Assembly: GCA_964019165.1 (NCBI GenBank) | Contig: OZ025279.1 | Coordinates: 8,136,617 to 8,200,616 of the forward strand | DNA length: 64,000 bases | From: Mastigias papua | Taxonomy: Eukaryota > Cnidaria > Scyphozoa > Rhizostomeae > Mastigiidae | Reading direction: 5' to 3' | In this document: piece after piece, positions 52,225-61,499 of the stretch | Layout of the letters: each line of letters begins with the position of its first letter | Numbering within the stretch: position 1 is the first letter of the stretch | The notes under the pieces: generated by a model | What the model was told of the DNA's origin: nothing | Database searches by the model: none | The model's input: the letters and a program-made list of their open reading frames with translations, nothing else | Program-made: the position numbers and the translations under genes

Positions 52225-55200
52225 CATTAGTCGTCGAATGGTGGCGTGCAGACGTCACTGTACACGGCTCTCGATTAATCGTTGTTATTTTAGCCTGAAT
52301 AACTTTATTCGATATCAAACTTACACAAATTTATTCATCTGATGTCAAGTTCACCGAATTTATTATGGGTGGATTGAATCTATTCTGGATGTTGGCTTTC
52401 TTCGTTGTTTGCGCGTTCTGTGGCAAAGAGTTTCAATCCCTAGGCCGTCATTCATGGCGCTGCAAGAAAAGGTTTGATAGTAATGTTAATGGTCCCAACG
52501 GAGCAATCAACATTGCATTGATTGATACCGGGATTGACTCCAATAGTCGTTCTCAGTTAAAGTGCTGCTGTGGCAAAGTTTGCAAAAATATGAGAGGTTT
52601 AAAATTACATCAACGAAGCTGCAGAATCACAAAGGATTTTGATGACACAGAGCTATTTGAAGAGATTTTCGAAGATTCGAATTCCGATGAAGACCTGAAT
52701 AATGATATTTTGCTAACGGATTTCTTTGATTTAAAACCAGGTGTTCGTTTACCCAAGACTGAGGATCAATGGAAACTTGCAAACATATATTTTCAATCGA
52801 CGTTTTCAAACCTTACGTTCCGTCCGGAGTCTATAGACGCCAATATCACTTTCATGAACACTACAATATACAATTACTTCAGAGATACTTATGGAATTAT
52901 TGAAGATCCTGTTAACACTGAACTCAAAGATAAATATAAGGACAGCAGTAATAGAGTTCTAAAAAGGGACCTGAAAAATCTTAAGAACATCAACGCTCCT
53001 GTACACGAAATACAATATGTTGCCCGGTTATTACGAGGTAGACTTGCTAACCCTAAATCCACTGGCACCTCTATCGCCTTTACAGATCATGACAAGTCCA
53101 TCACCAAAAGCTTTTGGGGCTATGTTAAGCGCACAATACAAAATAAACCAACATTTCTTCCATCATTCTCGCTTGATTCTTGCAATAAATACTTTTTGAG
53201 TTTATTCTCAGCAAAAGCACCTAATAGAAGTTTTCCTATTCCTTCTTGGATCCCTTCGTTTGCTACCCCCGTCCATCCATTTAATTTACAGCCCCCGTCA
53301 TATCAGAAAATAACCTCAGTTATTCAGCGTATGAAGGCTTCTAGTTCTCCGTCTCCACTTGACAGAATTTCTATCATATGTTTTAAGCGTTGCCCGTATC
53401 TTCGTTCTGTTTTAATGGAGCTGATTAAAAACATTTGGTCTTCTGGTTGTATACCCTCTGAATGGAAGAAAGCTTGCACCATCTTGATCCATAAGAAAGG
53501 GGATACAAATGATCCAGCTAACTTCAGACCAATTACATTGCAGTCAGTTGGCCTTAAAATCTTCACATCCTGTCTTCGTGATTCTATTTTTGATTTTCTC
53601 AAGATAAATGGTTTTGTTGAAAGCAAAATTCAAAAAGGCTTTACTCATAAGGTATCTGGTACACTAGAGCACACTGCCATGATGGGAAATATCATAAACA
53701 AAGCGCGAATTAAACAGAGATCTTTGGTTATTACTTTGTTGGATTTAAAGAATGCGTTTGGGGAGGTGCATCATAGTTTGATTTCATCCGTTCTTACCTA
53801 CCATCATGTACCTGACAACATCAAATCTTTGATCTCAGGTCTTTATACAAATTTCAAAACATCTATTATCACAGATCATTACAGATCGCCAGCTATCCCT
53901 GTCCGCAGGGGAGTCTTGCAAGGTGATTGCCTTAGCCCTTTACTTTTTAACATGTGCTTCAACACTTTCATTCAGTTCATAAAAGCAGAAAAATTTAAAC
54001 AACTTGGCTTTTCTACCTTTGACAATTCGGATTGCTTGTTCCATCCAGTACACTGGTTTCAATTTGCTGATGATGCTGCAGTTATTACAAGTGGTGAAAA
54101 AGACAATCAGTTACTCTTGAATTGCTTCACTAGATGGTGTCAATGGGCAAAAATGACTATAAGGGTAGACAAATGCACTACTTTTGGTATCAAGAAATTT
54201 TCTACTCGCTCTCTCCAATTTCAACCTTCTCTCTTAATTAATCATGCACCAGTTCCTACAGTTAGACAAGGTGAATCTTTTCGCTATCTTGGTCGTTATT
54301 TTGACTTTGCCATGAGCAATCAGGTTCACAAAAATAAACTTAGCTCTTTGTTTACTGAACTGCTTAAGGAAATTGACTCTTTGCCTCTTCACCCAAAAAA
54401 CAAACTTCTTTTGTATAGTAGGTTTGTTCTTTCTAAAGTGTCTTGGCACTTCACTGTTGCTGACCTTTCTAAAACTTGGGTTACCGAGAACCTTGACAAC
54501 CTAGTTTCCAAGTATATCCGTCAGTGGCTCGATCTTCCCGTTAGTGCCACCTTGAGTAGCATAATACTCTCTAAAAACCAGTTTGGTCTAAATATGATTC
54601 TTCCTTCGATGAAATTTTCACAGTGCCAAACTGTTTTTCGAAATTCTCTTCGATCCTCTCCTAATGATGAAATTAAGTCTTTATGGAAAAGTACCAGTAG
54701 TGGCATGAACATCCAGTATGACGTATATAAGAATACTAAAGATGTATTAAAAGCAGTTCGCTCTGAGCATAAGCATCGTTTGCAGACACAACTACAATCT
54801 CAAGGAGCCATTCTTTCTTTTGTTCTCGATCATTCTCTTACTGTGACTAAATCCATATGGACTTCAGTTCAGAGCAAGATGCCTAAAAATATATTCAACT
54901 TTACAATAAGGTACCTCAACAATTCACTTTCCACTCGCAACAACCTTAAAAAATGGAATTTCGCACAGTCCTCAGAATGCTCTTTCTGTCATTTACCAGA
55001 AACTCTTCTTCATGTTGTAGCAGGTTGTAAATCTTACTTAGAAGAGGGTCGTTACACCTGGCGGCACAACTCTGCATTACAAATCTTGGCTAACTATTTT
55101 AGAGCAAGTCCAGGAGCATCTCTTTACGTTGATCTCCCATGCTTTCATTCTCCTTCCATAATAACGGGAGACAATTTTCGTCCTGATCTTGTTTTTGTAT

Positions 55201-55705
55201 CGCCTGACAATAAGGTTTACATTCTCGAACTTACAGTTGGTTTTGAAACCAACCTAGAAGTGAACGCTGAGCGCAAGAGAGCTAAATATCAATCCCTTAA
55301 GGAAACACTTAAATCCAAATATACAGATGTTAAGTTTGTCAATCTTTCTATCAGTTCTCTTGGAATTTTTGGCCTTTCTTGCTCTTCTTTTACTGAAATG
55401 TGCGATGCTCTAGCTGTTGATATGCGACACCGGCGCTACCTAATCTCAAAACTCTCAAATACCATCATTCGAACGACTTATTACATCTTTTGCCGTAGAA
55501 ACAAGCCGTGGAATAGTCCAGAACTTCTTTCCATCTAAGATGCAATCCATTGTAGCTTTTTTTTTTTATCCGTGTTTTAACTTTTGTTATCGTTAGTTAT
55601 TTGTTTTATTGTTATCAGGCTAGCCAATTGTAACTACCTTTTTAAGTGAGGTTACCATTGTATGTAGCGGAATATAAAATGAAAGTCTCCATTATTATTA
55701 TTATT
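52225..55705 (+). mobile_element. R2-type non-LTR retrotransposon, apparently full length
   Basis: It starts directly after the (ATT)n tail of the CR1-like element, with a 5' leader of about 140 bp, one long ORF, a 3' UTR of about 150 bp and an (ATT)5 tail at 55691-55705. There are no LTRs. The next element begins at the very next base. Confidence 0.85.
52365..55538 (+). CDS. R2-type reverse transcriptase with zinc fingers and restriction-like endonuclease
   Basis: 1,057 aa, uninterrupted. Two N-terminal zinc-finger-like motifs: C16-C19-H29-C33 and C69-C73-H82-C86. The RT domain spans roughly 345-700, with NFRPITLQSV, LLDLKNAFGEVHH, RRGVLQGDCLSPLLFN and the catalytic FADD at 567-570 (Phe where many have Tyr). 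A CCHC knuckle follows (C872, C875, H883, C888). Next comes the restriction-like endonuclease region, RPDLVFV (Asp941), ILELTVGFE (Glu955) and the KY helix near 974. This order is that of the R2 group of non-LTR elements, which nick target DNA and prime reverse transcription there. All key motifs are present, so the protein could be active. The ATG at 52365 is the first in frame. Confidence 0.92.
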   Translation: MGGLNLFWMLAFFVVCAFCGKEFQSLGRHSWRCKKRFDSNVNGPNGAINIALIDTGIDSNSRSQLKCCCGKVCKNMRGLKLHQRSCRITKDFDDTELFEEIFEDSNSDEDLNNDILLTDFFDLKPGVRLPKTEDQWKLANIYFQSTFSNLTFRPESIDANITFMNTTIYNYFRDTYGIIEDPVNTELKDKYKDSSNRVLKRDLKNLKNINAPVHEIQYVARLLRGRLANPKSTGTSIAFTDHDKSITKSFWGYVKRTIQNKPTFLPSFSLDSCNKYFLSLFSAKAPNRSFPIPSWIPSFATPVHPFNLQPPSYQKITSVIQRMKASSSPSPLDRISIICFKRCPYLRSVLMELIKNIWSSGCIPSEWKKACTILIHKKGDTNDPANFRPITLQSVGLKIFTSCLRDSIFDFLKINGFVESKIQKGFTHKVSGTLEHTAMMGNIINKARIKQRSLVITLLDLKNAFGEVHHSLISSVLTYHHVPDNIKSLISGLYTNFKTSIITDHYRSPAIPVRRGVLQGDCLSPLLFNMCFNTFIQFIKAEKFKQLGFSTFDNSDCLFHPVHWFQFADDAAVITSGEKDNQLLLNCFTRWCQWAKMTIRVDKCTTFGIKKFSTRSLQFQPSLLINHAPVPTVRQGESFRYLGRYFDFAMSNQVHKNKLSSLFTELLKEIDSLPLHPKNKLLLYSRFVLSKVSWHFTVADLSKTWVTENLDNLVSKYIRQWLDLPVSATLSSIILSKNQFGLNMILPSMKFSQCQTVFRNSLRSSPNDEIKSLWKSTSSGMNIQYDVYKNTKDVLKAVRSEHKHRLQTQLQSQGAILSFVLDHSLTVTKSIWTSVQSKMPKNIFNFTIRYLNNSLSTRNNLKKWNFAQSSECSFCHLPETLLHVVAGCKSYLEEGRYTWRHNSALQILANYFRASPGASLYVDLPCFHSPSIITGDNFRPDLVFVSPDNKVYILELTVGFETNLEVNAERKRAKYQSLKETLKSKYTDVKFVNLSISSLGIFGLSCSSFTEMCDALAVDMRHRRYLISKLSNTIIRTTYYIFCRRNKPWNSPELLSI

Positions 55706-57436
55706 CAGGAAGTGCTACAATACCATCATATCCCATTACACATTCAGACAATAATTGGCAATCTTTACTCTAATTTTCGCACATCAATTGTTACCAAATC
55801 ATTTCGAACTCCATTCATTAAGGTGGGCCAGGGCGTTCTTCAGGGGGACTGTCTCAGCCCATTAACCTTTAACCTATGCTTTAATACCTTTATTAGATAT
55901 ATATCTGATCCCAAGTTCACTCAATTAGGCTTTTCCACAAATTCTCTCAATCCACTGCACTGGTTTCAATTTGCCGATGACGCAGCCGTTATTACCAGCC
56001 TAGAACATGAAAACCAACTATTGCTACATCACTTCTCGAGATGGTGTACTTGGGCTGACATGATAATTCGTGTAGACAAATGTTCTTCATTTGGAATTAA
56101 GAAATCTGCAACTTCATCTGTACAGTTCCTTCCTAAACTCATTATTAATAAAGATCTTGTGCCTACTGTTAAAATCGGTGAGTCATTTAAGTATCTTGGA
56201 TGATATTTCTCTTTCTCTATGCAGAATTTTGAACATAAAACTATTCTTTTGGATACCATTACTGACTTATTAACTAAAATTGATAATACTCCTTGCCATC
56301 CAAAGAATAAACTTCTACTTTACCATCGCTTTGTTCTCTCTAAGATCTCTTGGCATTTTACTATAGCAGACCTAAGCAAAACATGGGTAGTTGAAAACCT
56401 GGATAACATTGTTGGAAAGTATGTGCGAGGATGGTTTGAACTACCAATTAGCGCCACTTTAAGTACTCTCATTACCAGCAAATCAAACTATGGCTTAAAT
56501 CTCATTCTTCCCTCAACGAAGTTCATTCAGTGCCAAACTATAATTCGAAACGCTTTGAAATCTTCTCCTAACTCTGATATTCAATCTTTATGGCATGATT
56601 CAAATACCTTTACTAACATCCAATATGATCAATACAGAAACACCAAGCAAGTTCTCAAATCTATTCAAAGCCATCACCACCATCGTATTACAAATGACTT
56701 AACATCGCAGGGATTAGTTATTTCATCCATCCTTAAATTTGCTTCTCAATCTACTACTACACTATGGTCAATTGTTCATCAGAAAATGCCAAAGAACATC
56801 TTTAACTTCACTCTTAAATATTTAAATAACACTCTAGCCACTCGCAAAAACCTCTGTAAATGGTCCATTGTTCAATCATCAGCATGTTCTTTCTGTCTTC
56901 AGTCCGAAACTTTACAACATATTGTATCTAGTTGCAAGATGTACCTTGAACACGGAAGATATACTTGGAGACACGATTCTGTTCTTAATTTCATAGCCAA
57001 GTCCCTGTCTGTAATACCAGATTGTTCACTGTACGCTGATCTTAACTCTTTTCTATCCCCTTCTATTATCACAGGTAGTTCCTTCCGGCCTGACCTTATA
57101 TTACTCACTAACGATAACATCTTATATATTCTTGAGCTCACCATTGGCTTTGAAACTAATATCAAAATCAATAGTGATCGTAAGGCCTCTAAATATTATC
57201 CTCTAAGACAAACTTTACTCTCAAAATATAATCAAGTCTCATTTATTAACCTTTCGCTAGGTGCCGTTGGTACTATTGGTGCGTCCTCTGAATCTTTTGT
57301 TAACCTTCTCAAATCTTTAGGTTTTAATAACAATTCACAAAACACATTCTGTCCCAACTTATCAACATCACTATTAGATGTACTTACTTTATATTCTGTT
57401 GCCGCAATAAATCATGGACAAAGCCCGACTTATTAG
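55706..57436 (+). pseudogene. Truncated R2-type RT/endonuclease with one nonsense codon
   Basis: One reading frame runs from 55706 to the stop at 57434, broken only by TGA at 56201-56203, where the neighbour has Arg (LG-R-YF). A CGA-to-TGA change would explain it; there is no frameshift. Retained: GVLQGDCLSPLTFN, FADD (about 55972), the CCHC knuckle CSFCLQSETLQHIVSSC and the nuclease RPDLILL...ILELTIGFE. The front of the protein, including the zinc fingers, is missing. Confidence 0.88.
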
Positions 57437-57640
57437 AAATATGAAATCATTATAATTATTATTATTATTTTTATTTAATTTTGTTTTTTTTTTGTTCTAT
57501 ACTCGTTAATATTGATGTTATCTACTTTATATATTTTTATGTAATCTATGCTTGTTTAGTATACCTGACAGCCAGTTGTACGTTGCCTAATTTAGTGAGA
57601 CGTATGATTGTAGTATTTAGTTGATATATTTTATAAATTC
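55706..57640 (+). mobile_element. Second R2-type element, 5'-truncated
   Basis: It begins in the middle of the RT domain, at the point matching residue about 474 of the preceding element, right after that element's (ATT)5. Its 3' UTR resembles that of the first copy (compare ACCTGACAGCCAGTTGTA with ATCAGGCTAGCCAATTGTAA). It ends in an A run near 57650. The proteins are clearly diverged, so this is a related subfamily, not a recent copy. Confidence 0.85.
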
Positions 57641-57659
57641 GAAGTTTTAAAAAAAAAAA

Positions 57660-60600
57660 AAAATTATGTAAATTTGCTGCTCAAATCACTGGTAGATGGT
57701 AAACCGATATGTAAAGCGGGGAAGCTGATTATTACCAATAATCAAAGGTTCCTCGTTCTGTTCCTACTCAGTACTCTAATACTCTCCTCAATATCCTGGC
57801 TGTCCCTAATAGTGTGGTTTTTTGCGCAAAATGGATCTCTAACTCTATTCCGATTTGGTCCATAAATTTCTTGAAATTGTGTGTTACACTTCCAAGGGCT
57901 CCTACAATAACAGGTACTACAGATACTTTTCGAAGACTCCAAAGCCTTTGAATTTCCCGTTTGATATCCTGATATTTCTCAATTTTTTCTTTCTCCTTAT
58001 CATATATTCTCTTGTCTCCAGGGATGGCAACATCAACAATTATTGCAGACTTCTCAACCTTATCAATAATGACAATATCGGGCCTTCTTGCTTCGATGGT
58101 GTGATCACATTGAATATTCATGTCCCAAAGAAGCTTATGTGTAGTATTTTCTGAGATTGTTTCTGGGCTGTGCTCATACCACTGATCAGGCTTTTCAAGC
58201 ATAAACTTGTCACAAAGTCTCCAATGAATCATCTTTGCGACATTATCGTGTCTCCATCTTATAATCCGTTTGCGCCAACTTCTTGCACTCACTAACTATA
58301 TGGCTCACAGTTTCTCCTCTTTCTTTACATAACCTACATGTCGGGGAATCAGCTGTCTTATCAATGTTGTACTTTATATAGTTCGTTCTAATAGCTTGCT
58401 CTTGCGCAGCGCATATCAATGCTTCCGTCGTTATTTTCAGATCAGACTTTCTCATCCAACTCCAGGTTTTTCCTTTATCCGTTGTTACAGGCATATCACT
58501 AACAAACTGACTGTACATTTGTTTCCCCATCCAGGCCTCCATTCTTTTTTCTCTCATCGCATTTTTAAAGTCATCTTTGCTACAACTTTTTTCAAATTCC
58601 AAAATACCGACATGTTTGACACCTTGCAATAATCCCTCCTTGGAATGTTTGAGGTACCATCCCAGATTGTTCTCTTCACTTCTGATAACATGTTCACAGC
58701 TCATCAATCCTCTTCCTCCATCCTTTCTACTAAGATAGAGTCTATCTACATCACTTTTCGGATGCAAGCCCTTATGCATAGTAAGTAATTTTCTTGTCTT
58801 TCTATCTAATTCCTTTAATTCTTCTACATTCCAAGTTAAAATACCAGCTCCATACCTTAAAACTGCAACAGCCCAAGTGTTTATTGCTTTGATCTTATTT
58901 TTACCATTCAGTTTAGACTTCAGTATTAACCTTACTCTACGTTTGTACTCTTTTACAAATTGAAGTTTCATTTCATTTTCTTTAATCTTATCACTTTCCA
59001 ATATCCCAAGGTACTTATAGCCATCATCATCAATAAATTTCATCAATTTCCCATCTGGCAGTAATACACCTGTGCTTCTAACAATTTTTCCTCGTTGTAA
59101 AATGACTGCTCCACACTTGTTAATCCCAAACTCCATCCCTATATCCTTACTAAACATTTGCACTGTCGTTACAAGAGAATCAATTTGGTCATGAGACTTT
59201 GCAAATAGCTTTAAATCATCCATGAATAACAAATGATTTAACTTGGTAACCTTATCACCCAACTCATAATGAAAATTAACTTTCCTCAAAACCATAGTGA
59301 GAGGTATCATGCATATAACGAACAGAAGTGGTGATAAACTATCTCCTTGGAAGATTCCTCTTCTAATGTTAACTTCACCTAAAGAAACTCCCGATGATGT
59401 TAACTCCAATTTCCAGTTCTTCATGCTGCTACTCAAAATCCTCTTAATATTATCAGCAACTCCAAACAACTCTAGGCATTCTCTAATCCAACTATGTGGA
59501 ATCATATCATAGGCTTTTCGATAATCGATCCATGCCATAGCAAGGTTGGTGTGTCTCCTTTTGCAATCCTTGAGCGCTGCCTTGTCTATTAACAGCTGAT
59601 CCTTAGTCCCTCTGGTTTTCCTTCTACAGCCTTTCTGCTCTTCAGGCAATAGTTTTTCTTTCTCTAAGAAGTCATAGAGATAATCAGACATAATACCTGT
59701 AAAGAGCTTCCACATTATCGGTAAACAAGAAATTGGTCGGTAGTTGTCTACAGCGTTCCCTTTGGTTACATCTTTCTGGCACAAAACAGTTCTTCCAAAA
59801 GTTAACCACTGGGGAAGTTGTTCATTTCCACTTAAAATCTCATTCAATTGATGCGCAATTCTTTCATGCAGACTTGTCAACTTCTTTACCCAGAAACCCT
59901 GAACTCCATCTCTTCCAGGTGCTTTCCAATTTGGTACCTTTCTACTTTGCTTTAAGATGTTTTCCCCAGTTATGACTAAACCTTCCTGATTCCGATATCT
60001 ACTGTTGTCCTTCAGTGTCTTGAGCCATTCAGCATTGTAATTGTCTTCTTTACTCTCTCCCCATATTTCATTCCAAAACATTCTACTTTCCTCCGCATTT
60101 GGAATTTCATTTGCTACCCGGTTGTTCCCATTAAGTTCATAATACAATCTTTTCTGGTCATAGTTGAACAGTCGGTTTTGTCTGAATTGCTGAAGTCTTT
60201 CGGCATATCGATCAATTTTGGCTTTTTTTGCAAGGACTCTCTGTTTCAATTCTTCTAACACAGTTCCAATTCCTTTCCGACGGATGCTGAATTTTTCATA
60301 CAGTTTCTCAATCTTCTCTCTTGACTTCACTTCTCCATTTTTATGCCTCGTCAGCAGGTTAATACTCTTCTGTAGGTCTTTGATGTCCCTTTCTATTCTA
60401 CGTTTCCACCATGGTTCAGGGTGGACTGTCCTAGTCTGTCTCTGTCGTTTTAACCCAAGCCGTCTTGCAACCCAAACAGAAACAGCAATAATGAGATTGT
60501 TAGTTTCAGATATATTTGAGGTTTGAAAATACGGCAAAACTTTGTTTACTTCTCTTATAGCCATATTTAGCTTCTTATATTCAACTTTTTTAAACATTAC

Positions 60601-61442
60601 TCCCTCACAGTTCTCTTTCAAGTTGTATATTTCATTAAGTTCATTCACGATATCAATTTCTTCCTCTGACGCTTCCTCGACAGAAAAGTTTAATTCAGTT
60701 CTATCATTAGATTCTGCAGTCTCAGTTACATCATCCAAACTTTGGGTGTATTCCGGTGTGATATTGTTCTCTTCCTCGTTATAGTTTACATTACCATTAA
60801 TCCTTCTTTGTATCATTTCTAACTCTAATTCCGTAAGCCAGCCATTTTTTCTAATCGCCCTTGCCTGATCACACACTCGTTGTTCCGAAACATCAAAAAA
60901 TCCACGTTCTTTCCATTCTTTGTACATCCTTTGCCTATATCCTTTAATTGGGACACCATTCTCGTCAAGAGGTTTCGATCTAAAATAGCACTCCATCACC
61001 ACAATATTCACTTCCTTCGACCACTTTTTCCTAGCAGTAGCAGGATGACGACCGGGTCCCCGCTGCTGGACCGGGGAACACCTGCCGGGCGAGGCACCTT
61101 CACATTGAGCTCCAGTGCCATTCACGCCGTTATTTTCAAAATATTGAGAACTCATTTCACTCATAAGAGGATTAGTGAATTTAAGGTTGCACAACCACCA
61201 GTGTTTTTATTGAGACACCATCTCTAGGAAGGTTGTCAACCAAGACTAAAGAGTCCTCCCTACCCATGAGACAGACTAGCCCCCGCCGGACGCCAACCCG
61301 GTACTTCAGGGTCTCGGGGAGAGCTAACAGGTACTACACCTTGCTTAAGGGTGACCTGGAGGTAGTTATGGCAAAGGGCAACCTCATTATCCCACGTCGA
61401 AACTCCATAACCGGTTGCAGTTTTACGTCATACCCAGGACAA
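57660..61442 (-). mobile_element. R4/Dong-like non-LTR retrotransposon
   Basis: Minus-strand element. Its 5' end abuts an (ATT)17 tract at 61443, and its 3' end meets an A run next to the R2-type element. The 5' leader (61195-61442) is visibly richer in GC than the surroundings. Nearly full length, with one frameshift in the ORF. Confidence 0.8.
57768..61194 (-). pseudogene. R4/Dong-like RT with endonuclease, one frameshift
   Basis: Two frames form one protein of about 1,140 aa. Frame 1 (61194 to 58243, 983 aa) has a Myb-like N-terminal region (RKKWSKEVNIVVMECYFRSK, then WKERGFFDVSEQRVCDQAR). After a basic coil (WWKRRIERDIKDLQKSINLL) comes the RT, with NYRPISCLPIMWKLFTGI, WIDYRKAYDMIPHSW, GIFQGDSLSPLLFVI and catalytic FMDD at 657-660. 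A CCHC knuckle (CRLCKERGETVSHIVSEC) follows. The frame shifts near 58260-58275. Frame 2 ends at 57768 with RHDNVAKMIHWRLC and a restriction-like nuclease (RPDIVIIDK, IIVDVAIPGD). The layout and the WWKRR block are those of the R4 clade. One indel separates it from an intact ORF. Confidence 0.85.

Positions 61443-61496
<54 letters not shown>
61443..61496. repeat. (ATT)n microsatellite at the 5' end of the R4-like element
   Basis: About 17 ATT units followed by ATATATTATA. It forms the border of the minus-strand retrotransposon. Confidence 0.95.

Positions 61497-61499
<3 letters not shown>

Noticed and set aside
55646..55705. Start of the second R2-type ORF upstream of the junction
   Set aside because: The frame only happens to be open through the 3' tail of the preceding element; the element itself begins at 55706.
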